This document shows, piece by piece, positions 1 to 8,756 of a DNA stretch of 64,000 nucleotides. The notes under the pieces are model-generated. The model searched no databases and was not told the DNA's origin. It worked only from the letters and a program-made list of their open reading frames with translations. Made by a program: the position numbers and the translations under genes. The number at the start of each line of letters is the position of its first letter. The first letter of the stretch is position 1. The stretch comes from 40CM-4-68-19 sp036513415 (GTDB taxonomy: Bacteria > Myxococcota > Myxococcia > Myxococcales > 40CM-4-68-19), in NCBI GenBank assembly GCA_036513415.1, contig DATBZA010000017.1, positions 1 through 64,000 of the forward strand, in the 5' to 3' direction.

Positions 1-81
1 CCGGTTCTCCTCGAAGAGCCACTACTCCGCGCAACCGTTGTGAACCGGTGGCGTCGCCATGAAAGGCGACGGCCATGAAAG

Positions 82-115
82 AGCCCGGATCCACCAAGTG
101 CGTGGAATCCGGGCT
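82..115 (-). terminator. hairpin downstream of tRNA-Gly
   Basis: The arms AGCCCGGATCCAC (82-94) and GTGGAATCCGGGCT (102-115) pair almost perfectly around a short loop and begin 3 bases past the tRNA 3' end. The minus-strand continuation is only weakly T-rich (CTTTC). It probably terminates the transglycosylase-TPR-pgsA-tRNA transcript. A second small hairpin (GTCGCC/GGCGAC, 53-70) lies just beyond. Confidence 0.6.
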
Positions 116-118
116 TAT

Positions 119-194
119 TGGAGCGGAACACCGGGTTCGAACCGGCGACCTTCGCCTTGGCAAGGCGACGCTCTACCAGCTGAGCTAGTTCCGC
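119..194 (-). tRNA. tRNA-Gly (anticodon GCC)
   Basis: Read on the minus strand, this 76-nt segment folds as a cloverleaf. The acceptor arm GCGGAAC pairs with GTTCCGC, the anticodon loop reads CTTGCCAAG (anticodon GCC), the T-loop GGTTCGAACC is present, and the 3' CCA is encoded. It delivers glycine at GGC/GGU codons. It lies 16 bases downstream of pgsA on the same strand, so it may be co-transcribed. In E. coli glyW, also tRNA-Gly(GCC), likewise follows pgsA, so this is a recognised old linkage. Confidence 0.96.
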
Positions 195-210
195 GAAGTG
201 GAGGCTGGAA

Positions 211-816
211 TTAGCCCCGCTGTTCCCCTGTGTCAAGAGTGTAGAAAGCGCGCACATAGTCGATGGCCGAGGCGATCAGCGGCACCAACGACAGGTACAG
301 CAGCATGCTGCCGACCGTCTGGAAGTCAGTCACCAACGTCCCCAATCCGTAGTCGATCGCGTAGTGGTAGTGGAGCATCAGGCAGATGATCCCGCAGAGC
401 TGAAGCGACGTCTTCCACTTGCCGCCCTGCGAGGCCGGGATCACCAGACCCTCGGTGGCCGCGATCGTTCGCACTCCTGAGATGAGGAACTCCCGCGTGA
501 TGATCACCACCACCACCCACACCGGCACGCGCCCGAGCCGCACCAGCATCACCAGCGCGGAAACCACGATCACCTTGTCCGCCAGCGGATCGAGGAACTT
601 CCCCAGCGTGGTCACCTTGTTCGAGATGCGCGCCAGCCATCCGTCGAACCAATCGGTCAGCGCGCAGACCGCGTAGACGGCCGCGGCGAGGAAGCTGTTC
701 CGGCGGCTCTCGTACGACAGCAGATACAGGAATACGGGAATGAGCGCGACGCGCCCCAGCGTCATCAGATTGGGCGCGTTGAGCAGCTCGTCGCGCAGGC
801 GCTCGCGCCGCGTCAT
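211..816 (-). CDS. pgsA: CDP-diacylglycerol--glycerol-3-phosphate 3-phosphatidyltransferase
   Basis: This 201-residue inner-membrane enzyme makes phosphatidylglycerophosphate from CDP-diacylglycerol and glycerol-3-phosphate, the committed step to phosphatidylglycerol and cardiolipin. The complete CDP-alcohol phosphotransferase signature is visible: D58-G59-x2-A62-R63-x8-G72-x3-D76-x3-D80. Several hydrophobic segments flank it, and the length is normal for PgsA. The ATG lies one base after the stop of the TPR/AIM24 gene, so it is the last protein gene of a three-gene minus-strand operon that ends in the tRNA. Phosphatidylserine synthase shares the motif, but the sequence around it and the tRNA-Gly linkage favour PgsA. 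Confidence 0.93.
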   Translation of the reverse strand: MTRRERLRDELLNAPNLMTLGRVALIPVFLYLLSYESRRNSFLAAAVYAVCALTDWFDGWLARISNKVTTLGKFLDPLADKVIVVSALVMLVRLGRVPVWVVVVIITREFLISGVRTIAATEGLVIPASQGGKWKTSLQLCGIICLMLHYHYAIDYGLGTLVTDFQTVGSMLLYLSLVPLIASAIDYVRAFYTLDTGEQRG

Positions 817-817
817 C

Positions 818-2272
818 TCAACGACCTGGGAGGACGTCGACGAGCGCGCGCCCTTCGCCGGCCAGCTCCAGCGCCGTGCCGAGCTCGGGCGCTTCCTCGA
901 CGATCGAGACCAGTCTCGGCTGGATCAGCGGCCCGTGCCATCCGACCAGCTGCTCCATCGGGATCCGGAGCGGCTCGCCCTTGCGCACGTCCACGGCCCT
1001 CGGCGTACCGTGCGTGACGAGGAGCAGCTTGCCGCGGCCGCGCAGGTGGACCAGGTGCAGGTCGGCCCCGCTCTTCGCGGGCACCCGGCCGTTCTCGAAC
1101 AGGATCGACTCCTCGAACGCGAACAGGATCTCCTCGCGGAAGTAGGCCGGCTCGTCGGCGAGCTCGAGCGCGGTGAACTGGCGGCCCTCGCGCGAGATCA
1201 CGTACCTTCCTTCGCCGCTGGCGCGCAACATCCGCCGCGGGCCGTCGCCGAACGGCTTGTCGGTGGCCTTGCCGCGGAACCGCTTCAGCTCCGGCTTCAT
1301 GGTGACCGATCCCCAGGACGCCACCAGGCCGTCGAGCCGCGTGAGCATTTCCCCGCGGACGTGGATCAGCACCTCGGAGGCGCCGATGGCAAAACCGGCC
1401 GATCCATCCGGGATCGCCAGCCGCGTGGCCGAAGCGTACTGCGCCATCGAGGGCGGCGGTTCGAACGACGGCTCCGGCAACTCGGTCGTGACGGGCACCG
1501 ATGGCTCCGGAGCGTTGGCGACGATCGCTCCCTTAGCGGTCCGCGCCAGCTCGGGTGCGACGGGCGGCGCGGCGGGCAGTCCCGGATCGGTCGCGACCCA
1601 CTGCGCCCTCTGCCGCGCATTGAGCGCGCCATCGAGCCCCTTGGGCTTGGCCGTCTCCAACGTGTCGCCCTTCTTCGGCGGCTTCTCCTCGAGAGCCGGC
1701 GTGAACGGCTGCTCCTTGGCCAGGGCGTCGGCGGCGCTGTCAGCCACACCGCGGATCGGGCTTTGCCGCAGGGCCTGGCCCATTCGATCCGCCATCGCGT
1801 CGTTGCCGGCCTTGAGGAACCACTCCCTCGCGCGCGCCAGCTCGCCCTTCTGCGACAGCGCCAGGCCGAGATAGTTCTGCGCCTTCTGGTGGTCCGGAGA
1901 GAGATCAAGCGCGGTCTCGAAGCAGCGCACCGCATCGGCCGACGCATTCTGCTTGAGGAACACCAGCCCGAGGTTCACGCGCAGCGTGGGATCGGCGGGG
2001 TGGTCCTCGATCAGGGAGCGGTAGATCTCCTCGGCGCGAGGGAGCTCGCCCATCTTGAACAGGGACAGCCCCAACAGATTGCGCGCTCGCTGGTTGCGCG
2101 GCTTGTAGCGCAGCGCCTTCTCCAGCGCGATGCGCGCGTCGGTGGGGTTTCCCTGGGAGAGCAGCTCGGTTCCGGCGGAGAGCGCGCGATCGAACTCCTG
2201 GTTGTCGGCGATATCGGAGTCGTCCTCGTCGAAGATGGGGCGCTCGGTTGTGCCCCTGCGCGGGTCGATCAC
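818..2272 (-). CDS. TPR and AIM24-like domain protein
   Basis: This is a 484-residue protein of unknown role. The reading frame is open upstream of the chosen start, but GTG at 2272 overlaps the transglycosylase stop as GTGA, and everything further upstream is a shadow of that gene. Residues about 20-150 form TPR units with alternating small and hydrophobic positions, for example ALRYKPRNQRARNLLGLSLF. A Pro/Ala-rich linker follows. From about residue 290 to 460 there is an AIM24-type beta domain, recognised by the pattern GEMLTRLDGLVASWG and the later LHLVHLRGRGKLLL. AIM24/TIGR00266 proteins are widespread and poorly understood; TPRs imply protein binding. No signal peptide is seen. Confidence 0.8.
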   Translation of the reverse strand: MIDPRRGTTERPIFDEDDSDIADNQEFDRALSAGTELLSQGNPTDARIALEKALRYKPRNQRARNLLGLSLFKMGELPRAEEIYRSLIEDHPADPTLRVNLGLVFLKQNASADAVRCFETALDLSPDHQKAQNYLGLALSQKGELARAREWFLKAGNDAMADRMGQALRQSPIRGVADSAADALAKEQPFTPALEEKPPKKGDTLETAKPKGLDGALNARQRAQWVATDPGLPAAPPVAPELARTAKGAIVANAPEPSVPVTTELPEPSFEPPPSMAQYASATRLAIPDGSAGFAIGASEVLIHVRGEMLTRLDGLVASWGSVTMKPELKRFRGKATDKPFGDGPRRMLRASGEGRYVISREGRQFTALELADEPAYFREEILFAFEESILFENGRVPAKSGADLHLVHLRGRGKLLLVTHGTPRAVDVRKGEPLRIPMEQLVGWHGPLIQPRLVSIVEEAPELGTALELAGEGRALVDVLPGR

Positions 2273-2904
2273 TTCGCCGCCTCTGCTACGACCTTCTTCT
2301 GCGCCAGCTTTCGCTGCGCCCGCAGCTGCTGGTAATAGGCGACGACGCGCCTCACGTACACCCGCGTCTCTTCGAACGGCGGCACGCCGCCATACTTGCG
2401 GACCGCGTCGGGCCCGGCGTTGTAGGCGGCGAGCGTGAGGATCATGTCGCCGTTGAACTGGTTGGCGAGCCAGCGCAGATACCGCGTGCCCCCCATGATG
2501 TTCTGCGCCGGATCGACCGGGTCTTCCACGAACATCTCGCCGGCCGTCCGCGGCATCAGCTGCATCAGCCCGATGGCGCCGGCGGTCGAGATCGCGCCCG
2601 CGTCCCCTGCGCTCTCCGCCCAGATCACCGCCCGCACTAGCTCGGCGGGGACCTTGTAGTGGGCGGCCGCTCGATCGATCTCGTCCGGGGGCGCATCGGA
2701 GCGCTTCTCCCACCAGTTCCCGGTGTGCTCCGGCGCCCCGACGGTTGCGGGCGCGGCCGGCTTGCGGGGCGCGGCACGGGCCCGCCGCGGCGGCGGAACG
2801 TCCTCGACGTGGAGCACGCCGTCCTTGTCGGTCCAGGTGTGCAGCGGCGGTCGCGCCGCAGCGGGCAGCGCAAGAAGCGCCGAGAGGAGGAGAAAACGGA
2901 CCAT
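2269..2904 (-). CDS. lytic murein transglycosylase (SLT domain)
   Basis: This 211-residue periplasmic enzyme is predicted to cleave peptidoglycan glycan strands to 1,6-anhydro ends. The ATG at 2904 gives a clean signal peptide (MVRFLLLSALLALPAAA); longer TTG/ATG options exist upstream. A short DUF4124-like segment (HTWTDKDGVLHVEDVPPP) follows. The SLT domain then carries the catalytic Glu in IWAESAGDAGAIS, the GAIGLMQLMP motif and the AAYNAGPDAV motif. It is first in the operon with the TPR/AIM24 gene and pgsA, a grouping of envelope functions. It is divergent from nadB, with about 77 bases between the starts. Confidence 0.9.
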   Translation of the reverse strand: MVRFLLLSALLALPAAARPPLHTWTDKDGVLHVEDVPPPRRARAAPRKPAAPATVGAPEHTGNWWEKRSDAPPDEIDRAAAHYKVPAELVRAVIWAESAGDAGAISTAGAIGLMQLMPRTAGEMFVEDPVDPAQNIMGGTRYLRWLANQFNGDMILTLAAYNAGPDAVRKYGGVPPFEETRVYVRRVVAYYQQLRAQRKLAQKKVVAEAAK

Positions 2905-2981
2905 ATTCAGAGTGGAACGATAACCCCTCGCCATCCCGGGGGGCAAATCTTCGCACGCCTGCTTTCTGGTATTTATCCGAC

Positions 2982-4583
2982 ATGCGGCATCAGTTCGACT
3001 ACCTCGTGCTCGGGACCGGAATTGCAGGACTTTCCTTCGCGCTGCAGGCGGCCAGGCACGGGTCCGTCGCCTTGCTCGCGAAACGGGGCAGGTCCGAGAC
3101 CAACACCGCGTACGCCCAGGGCGGCATCGCGGCCGTGTTCGGACCCCAGGACAGCTTCGACCAGCACATCCAGGACACGGTGGTCGCCGGGGCGGGTCTC
3201 TGCCGGGAGGAAGCGGTCCGGGTGACGGTCACCGAAGGCCCGGTGCGGGTGCGCGAGCTGATCGAGATGGGCGCGGAGTTCACCCGGGACACGACGCCCT
3301 TCGGCTATCACCTCACCCGCGAGGGCGGACATTCACAGCGGCGCGTGGTGCACGCGGCCGACCTCACCGGCATGGAGGTGGAACGGACGCTCCTGAACGC
3401 GGCGGCACGCGCCGGGGTGCAGTTCTTCGAAGAGCACCACGCCATCGATCTGATCCTGGCTTCGCGGCAGGGCGCGCAAGCCGAACGCGTGCTCGGCGTC
3501 TACGCGCTCGACACGAAGTCCTCCGCGGTGCACAGCTTTCTCGGCAAGGCCGTGGTCCTGGCAACCGGCGGCGCCGGCAAGGTCTACCTCTATACGTCGA
3601 ACCCGGACGTCGCCACCGGCGACGGGCTGGCCATGGCCCACCGCGCGGGCGCCGCCATCGCGAATCTGGAGTTCATCCAGTTCCATCCCACCTGCCTCTA
3701 CCATCCGCAGGCGAAAAGCTTCCTGATCAGCGAAGCCCTGCGCGGGGAAGGCGGGATCCTGCGCAACCGCGCCGGCGACTCGTTCATGGAGCGTTACGAC
3801 CCGCGCAAGGAGCTTGCCCCGCGCGATGTGGTCGCGCGCAGCATCGACAGCGAGCTGAAGCGGCGCGGTGACGACTGCGCCTACCTCGACATGACGCATC
3901 TCGGGAAGACGTTCCTGGTGGACCACTTCCCGCACATCTATGCGACCTGCCAGGCCTTCGGGATCGACATGGCGGTCTCGCCAATCCCGGTCGTTCCCGC
4001 GGCCCACTATGTCTGCGGCGGGGTGTGCACCGATCTGCAAGGGCGCACCTCGCTGCCCGGATTGCTCGCCATCGGGGAGGTCGCCTGCACGGGCCTGCAC
4101 GGTGCAAACCGGCTGGCCTCGAATTCGCTCCTGGAAGGGCTGGTCTTCGGGCACCGCGCGGCGGAGGCGGTGCGCGGGATCGCCGCCGAGTCGCCCCGCG
4201 CTCCCTCCGTTCCGGACTGGGACCCCGGCCGCGCCGTCCCCTCCGACGAAGGCGTGATCGTGAAACAGAACTGGGACGAGATCCGCCAACTGATGTGGAA
4301 CTACGTCGGCATCGTGCGCACCGACAAGCGCCTGGCGCGCGCGCAGCGGCGGCTCGACAACCTGGTCGGCGAGATCCAGGAGTACTACTGGGGCTACCTG
4401 GTCGATCGCGACCTGCTCGAGCTGCGCAACCTTGCAGACGTGGCGCGGCTGATCGTCGCTTGCGCCCAGGAGCGGAAGGAGAGCCGGGGGCTGCACTACA
4501 CCCTGTCCTGGCCCGCGACGGCGGCGCCGCGAGATACCGTGCTGGTGCGCGGAAAGCCTTCACCCTCGGCGTGGCCGCGGTGA
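2982..4583 (+). CDS. nadB: L-aspartate oxidase
   Basis: This 533-residue FAD enzyme oxidises L-aspartate to iminoaspartate, the first step of de novo NAD synthesis. ATG 2982 was chosen because the FAD-binding strand-loop-helix (LVLGTGIAGLSFALQAA) starts a few residues later; the open frame extends upstream only as a shadow. The active-site blocks HPTCLYH and SEALRGEGGILRNRAG and the FAD-contact block GANRLASNSLLEGLVFG are all present, and the length matches NadB (about 530-540). The C-terminal helical domain is intact. Fumarate reductase and succinate dehydrogenase flavoproteins are related but longer and lack this ending. No nadA or nadC is nearby. Confidence 0.95.
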   Translation: MRHQFDYLVLGTGIAGLSFALQAARHGSVALLAKRGRSETNTAYAQGGIAAVFGPQDSFDQHIQDTVVAGAGLCREEAVRVTVTEGPVRVRELIEMGAEFTRDTTPFGYHLTREGGHSQRRVVHAADLTGMEVERTLLNAAARAGVQFFEEHHAIDLILASRQGAQAERVLGVYALDTKSSAVHSFLGKAVVLATGGAGKVYLYTSNPDVATGDGLAMAHRAGAAIANLEFIQFHPTCLYHPQAKSFLISEALRGEGGILRNRAGDSFMERYDPRKELAPRDVVARSIDSELKRRGDDCAYLDMTHLGKTFLVDHFPHIYATCQAFGIDMAVSPIPVVPAAHYVCGGVCTDLQGRTSLPGLLAIGEVACTGLHGANRLASNSLLEGLVFGHRAAEAVRGIAAESPRAPSVPDWDPGRAVPSDEGVIVKQNWDEIRQLMWNYVGIVRTDKRLARAQRRLDNLVGEIQEYYWGYLVDRDLLELRNLADVARLIVACAQERKESRGLHYTLSWPATAAPRDTVLVRGKPSPSAWPR

Positions 4584-4591
4584 AGCCTGCG

Positions 4592-5269
4592 CTACTGCTT
4601 GGGCGTTGTCGCGGGCTTCTGCTCGGGCCCGGGTTCCGCGGACGGCGGCGCCTCCGGGCCGCCGTCCAGCCGCCAGCGGAACATCATCTTCCCCAGCGCG
4701 CCGGCAGCGATGAATTGCGCCTCCACCGGCATGAAGCGCTCCGCGGCCGCCTGCGACGACGGCGACGGGGCGGGATCGGGAAAGCGGATCAGGTACCCCA
4801 CCGAGTAGTCGTCCAGGTACGGGTACAGCGCCCGGATCTCCGCATTGAACGGGACCTCGTAGCGCCGGATGCGATCGGGCGGGCGTTCGCCAATCCCCAT
4901 GTTCAGCGCCAGCCGCCAGACGGAGTCCGACTGGTTCCAGTCGTTGGCCGTCTTGTCCGGGATGTACACCACCGCGAAGAAGCTGGGCTGCCGGTAGTCC
5001 GCGCGCATGCGCGCGAGTGTCGCCGCCGCCTGCTCGGGCAGCTCCGCCCGCATGCGCGAAAGCTCCAGCGCCTGCGCATTGACGAACTCCGGGGAGAGAT
5101 AGACCATCCGCACGAAGGCGCGCGTCTCCAGCCCGCTGTACACCGCCACCTTGCGGGTCCACTTCTTCAGCGCCAGCCCGTACTCGCCCTCGAGCTGCGG
5201 ATCGGGGAACGGCAGCGAGCGGCACGCGGTTGCGAGCGCAATCGTTGCGAACGCAAGCAATCGCCTCAC
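4592..5269 (-). CDS. putative lipoprotein of unknown function
   Basis: This is a 225-residue protein without a recognised family. The start is GTG 5269, overlapping the pyrE stop as GTGA. It begins VRRLLAFATIALATAC, a short hydrophobic signal with a lipobox-like Cys16, so it is probably an exported lipoprotein. The middle is a mixed alpha/beta region with many aromatics, and the end is a Pro/Glu-rich tail. It is the last gene of a minus-strand run with pyrE and the hydrolase and is convergent with nadB, with only 8 bases between. Confidence 0.7.
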   Translation of the reverse strand: MRRLLAFATIALATACRSLPFPDPQLEGEYGLALKKWTRKVAVYSGLETRAFVRMVYLSPEFVNAQALELSRMRAELPEQAAATLARMRADYRQPSFFAVVYIPDKTANDWNQSDSVWRLALNMGIGERPPDRIRRYEVPFNAEIRALYPYLDDYSVGYLIRFPDPAPSPSSQAAAERFMPVEAQFIAAGALGKMMFRWRLDGGPEAPPSAEPGPEQKPATTPKQ

Positions 5270-5814
5270 GGAAAGTCGCTCCGCCGGAACAACGAGCGCA
5301 GCTCGACGCCCGCCTTCTCCACCGCCTCGCGCCCTCCCTCCTCGCGATCGACCAGCGCCACCACCCCGAGGACCTGCAGCCCTTCGCTGCGGCACCGCTC
5401 GATGGCCTTGAGCGCCGAGGCGCCGGTGGTCAGCACGTCCTCCACCACCACCACCTGCGCGGGGGAAGGCAAACCCTTCTTTCCCTCCAACCACTGGTTG
5501 GTCCCGTGACCCTTGGGCTCCTTGCGGACGTAGAACGCCGGAAGCGGGCTGGCCTGCAGCCAGCTCGTCAGCGAGACGGCGCTGGCGATGGGGTCGGCGC
5601 CCATGGTCATTCCGCCCACCGCCTGCGCCCGAGAGAAATGCGCGCGAATCTCAGCCAGCACCAGGCGTCCCACCAGGTAGTGGCCTTCCGCGGTCAGGGA
5701 GGCCTGCTTGGTGTCGATGTAGAAGTTGCTCTCCTTGCCGGAGGAAAGGACCACCTTGCGCTTCTCGTAGGCGAGCTCGATGAGCAGCTCCAGCAGGCGG
5801 TTCCGATCGCTCAT
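5266..5814 (-). CDS. pyrE: orotate phosphoribosyltransferase
   Basis: This 182-residue enzyme converts orotate and PRPP to orotidine 5'-phosphate in de novo pyrimidine synthesis. The PRPP-binding loop VVVVEDVLTTGAS (residues 121-133) is canonical. The substrate lysine region FYVRKEPKGHGT and the N-terminal SGKESNFYIDTK are also present. The length is at the short end of the family. The ATG overlaps the upstream hydrolase stop as ATGA, and its own stop overlaps the following lipoprotein gene as GTGA, so the three are translationally coupled. Confidence 0.95.
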   Translation of the reverse strand: MSDRNRLLELLIELAYEKRKVVLSSGKESNFYIDTKQASLTAEGHYLVGRLVLAEIRAHFSRAQAVGGMTMGADPIASAVSLTSWLQASPLPAFYVRKEPKGHGTNQWLEGKKGLPSPAQVVVVEDVLTTGASALKAIERCRSEGLQVLGVVALVDREEGGREAVEKAGVELRSLFRRSDFP

Positions 5815-6680
5815 CTCGCGCCCGCCGCCCGCGCCGACGCCCCTCGCGCCCGCTCGTCCAGCCAGCCCACCACGTCGCGGAACACGGCCTCGCGCTCCGG
5901 CTCGTGGAAGAGCTCGTGCAGGAGACCGTCGTACTGCTTGTGCTGCTTGTCCTTGGAAGTGGCGTGCTCGAAGAAGTCGCGGCCCGCGGCGGGATCGGCG
6001 ATGGGATCGGCCGCGCCGGAGAGGAGCAGGAACGGGGTGACGAACTCGGTCGCCCGGCGCATCACCGTCTCCTGCGCGGCGTTGCTCTCGTTGAACCAGC
6101 GGGGAGTGGCGATCCGCTGGTAGAGCGGGTCGGCGCGAGTGGCGTTCTGGATCTCGACGTCGCGGGTGAGCTGCTCCGGCTTGAGCGCATTGTTCATGGG
6201 CAGGCTGGGCAGGACGTTGCCCACCAGCTTACCGGCCAGGATCTTCAGCGGGGAAACGTAGAGTTTTCGCCTGAAATACGGCGAGGAAAAGACCACCCCG
6301 CGGACCGCGTCGGGCCGATCGAGCAGGTAACGCGCCGCGATCAGCGCGCCGTGGCTGTGCCCGAGCAGAAACATGGGCACGCCGGCGGCCTGCTCCTTCA
6401 CCCGCGCGAGGAAGATCTCCAGGTCCGAGAGATACTCGTCGAACCGGTCGACGTGCGCACGCTTTCCCCCGCTCTGGCCATGTCCACGGCAGTCGAGCAA
6501 GTGCACGGTGTATCCCGCGCCGGCCAGCGCGCGCGTGACTTCGACATGCCGGCCCAGGTGCTCGGCATATCCGTGGATGAGGGCGACATGACCGGCCGGA
6601 GCGGAAGAGCGCTCGATCCGCCAGAACAATCGAACGCTGTCGCGCGCGCTGAAGAAGCCCTCGTCGGTGCGATCCGTCAC
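5811..6680 (-). CDS. alpha/beta hydrolase, monoacylglycerol lipase-like
   Basis: This 289-residue serine hydrolase is predicted to act on lipid esters. GTG 6680 was chosen because GAGGAGG lies about 9 bases upstream; a TTG start 54 bases earlier is possible. The serine elbow is GHSHG (Ser109), the acid is Asp225 in SGAADPI and the base is His255 in LLHELFHE. This is the complete triad order of the Hydrolase_4 (monoglyceride lipase) family. The oxyanion region HGYAEHLGRH and the DCRGHGQSGGKR motif are also typical. Lysophospholipase is an alternative label. It heads the coupled pyrE group. Confidence 0.87.
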   Translation of the reverse strand: MTDRTDEGFFSARDSVRLFWRIERSSAPAGHVALIHGYAEHLGRHVEVTRALAGAGYTVHLLDCRGHGQSGGKRAHVDRFDEYLSDLEIFLARVKEQAAGVPMFLLGHSHGALIAARYLLDRPDAVRGVVFSSPYFRRKLYVSPLKILAGKLVGNVLPSLPMNNALKPEQLTRDVEIQNATRADPLYQRIATPRWFNESNAAQETVMRRATEFVTPFLLLSGAADPIADPAAGRDFFEHATSKDKQHKQYDGLLHELFHEPEREAVFRDVVGWLDERARGASARAAGAR

Positions 6681-6730
6681 GCTGACTGCCTCCTCGCCGC
6701 GCCGGGAAAGACCACGGCATGGACGCGCAG

Positions 6731-8686
6731 TCAAGGCGCGAGCGACCTCAGTTTTTTCTCAATCTCCGCGCGGACCTTCGCGTCATCCCGGTCGGTGCGG
6801 TCGCGCGGATCGATCATCGCCTGTGCCTCCGCCAGCGGGTGCCGACGGGACGGGGCCCGCGGCGCCAGCGCCCGCCTGAACACCGACCGCGCTTCGTCGC
6901 GGCGACCCGCCGCGATCAGCGCGTCGCCGAGATGGCTGAGGATCACCGGGTCGCCGGGCGAGAGCTTGTCCGCGCGGCGAAGCTCGGCCAGCGCCTCGGC
7001 TGCGCGGCCGAGCTTGAGCAGGCAGAGCCCGTACGAGTCGGCGATGGCGCCGTCATCCGGCCTCAGCTCCACCGCCCGCGCGAGCATGGGCTCGGCTTCG
7101 CGCAGATCCATCGACCCGCCGCGCTCGGTCAAAGTATATCCAATGTAATTCAGGGCTCCGGCGTGTTGTGGCTGCCCCGAAAGGACCTTGCGCATGGTGG
7201 TGAGCGCCTTGGACTGCATTCCGGCGCGATCCTCCGCGTTGGCCAGCGCGTACAAGAGCCCTTGGGTGTCGGGATGTGCCTGGACGGCGGCGGCAAGGAT
7301 CTGCTCCGCTTCGCCGGCCTTGCCGGCGCGATCGAACGACTCGAGCAGCGCGAGCGCCACCTCCTCTTCCGCGGGATGCTCGGTGAACAGGAGGCGGAGC
7401 CGCCGCATCGATTCCTGCGTCTCCCCCGCCCTTCCCCGCGCCAGCGCCGCCTGGACGCGCGCGTCGAGCACGAAGGCATCGGGCTCCATGCCCAGGAATA
7501 CCGGCGACTCCAGCTCCCCGGCGGCGGCGATCCGCCGCTCGATCGCCTCGAACGCCAGCGCCCCGTCGCGGGGGTGCCCGCGCTGCACGAGCGCCACTGC
7601 CCGATAGAACGAGAGCTCCGGATGATGGGGATAGAGGCGCAACGCGCCGTCGAGCGCGTGCTGCGCCTCGGCGCTCCGGTGCGCGCCCAGGAGCGCCACG
7701 GCGACCCGCAGCAGGGCCGCGGCCAGATCGCGCCGGTCCTCGTCGTGATCGCCGGCGCTATCCTCCCGCTCCGCGTTCGCCGCGAGCGCCAGGAGCTTGC
7801 GCGAGTGCGCCGACACGGTGTCGACGTCGCCCTCGGCGAGCGCCACCCGCGCCAGCGCGGCGAGCACCTCCGGCGCCTCGGGGCGCTGGGAAAGCAGCCG
7901 GAGGTACCGCTCGCGCGCGTCCGCGAACCGGCGCTTCGTCTCCAGCCAGGCGGCCTCCGCCGCCAGCGCATCGGGATCGGAGGGGGACGCACTCCGGGCT
8001 CGCGCAAGCGCGCGCCGCACGGCGTCGTCGTCGCCATGCTGGGACCACCAGCGCCCCAGCTCGACCCAGACCGCCGCACTCTGTTCGCGGAGCCGATCCA
8101 CCGTCACCAGCGCGTCCGCGTCATCGCCGGCGCGCTCCTGCGCGCCGCGCAGCCGGGTGGCGAGGCGCTCCGCCATCGCTTCGGCGGCCGGGGCGTCGCC
8201 GGCGGCGAGAAGCAGCCGCACCAGGTCGTGGTACGCCTCCGCGTCGTCGGGCTGGCCCTCGATGGCGATCTGGAAGTGTTCGCGCGCCTCGGGCAGGTTG
8301 CCGCGGGCCACGGCGATCCGCGCGCTCAACAGCTGTGCCGGCGCGTGCTTCGGATCGAGGGCCAGCGCGGTCTGCAGCTCCTCTTCCGCGTCGTTCAAGC
8401 GCCCTTGCTTGATCAGGACTTCCGCCAGGACGCTATGGAGGTGCGGCGACTCCGGATCGTACAGCAACGCCTCGCGCAGCTCCGAGGCGGCGGTGGTGAA
8501 ATCGTCCGCGTTCTTGGCCAGCAAGGCGTCCAGATAGTGGCGGTATGCGCGGGGGCTGGCGCGCGGCTGCACCACCTCGCTGTCGGTATCCTCGGCCGCC
8601 CCTTCCGCTGGCGGATGAGGCGACAAGCGGGACTGTCGCGAATGGGCGCAGGACACCGCCAGCAGTGCGAAGGCCACCCACCTCAT
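6731..8686 (-). CDS. TPR-repeat lipoprotein
   Basis: This 651-residue protein is made almost entirely of tetratricopeptide repeats, from about residue 40 to 600. ATG 8686 gives MRWVAFALLAVSCAHS, a signal peptide with a lipobox-like Cys14, so it is probably anchored in the cell envelope. A GGGAG ribosome-binding site is about 10 bases upstream. Typical TPR pairs are seen, for example in NYIGYTLTERGGSMDLREAE and SYGLCLLKLGRAAEALAELR. TPR arrays scaffold protein complexes; the partner is not evident here. Many myxobacterial genomes carry such long TPR lipoproteins. It sits between the LemA pair and the hydrolase on the same strand. Confidence 0.82.
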   Translation of the reverse strand: MRWVAFALLAVSCAHSRQSRLSPHPPAEGAAEDTDSEVVQPRASPRAYRHYLDALLAKNADDFTTAASELREALLYDPESPHLHSVLAEVLIKQGRLNDAEEELQTALALDPKHAPAQLLSARIAVARGNLPEAREHFQIAIEGQPDDAEAYHDLVRLLLAAGDAPAAEAMAERLATRLRGAQERAGDDADALVTVDRLREQSAAVWVELGRWWSQHGDDDAVRRALARARSASPSDPDALAAEAAWLETKRRFADARERYLRLLSQRPEAPEVLAALARVALAEGDVDTVSAHSRKLLALAANAEREDSAGDHDEDRRDLAAALLRVAVALLGAHRSAEAQHALDGALRLYPHHPELSFYRAVALVQRGHPRDGALAFEAIERRIAAAGELESPVFLGMEPDAFVLDARVQAALARGRAGETQESMRRLRLLFTEHPAEEEVALALLESFDRAGKAGEAEQILAAAVQAHPDTQGLLYALANAEDRAGMQSKALTTMRKVLSGQPQHAGALNYIGYTLTERGGSMDLREAEPMLARAVELRPDDGAIADSYGLCLLKLGRAAEALAELRRADKLSPGDPVILSHLGDALIAAGRRDEARSVFRRALAPRAPSRRHPLAEAQAMIDPRDRTDRDDAKVRAEIEKKLRSLAP

Positions 8687-8756
8687 GAAGGAAACGCTCC
8701 CGCCTTGCACGCGGCCAGCGCCGGCAGCTCGATGCGCGAGGCGGCGCGGCGGCGGG

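Noticed and set aside
2273..2983. Upstream extension of the TPR/AIM24 frame
   Set aside because: It lies fully inside the transglycosylase gene in another frame. The GTGA overlap gives a better start.
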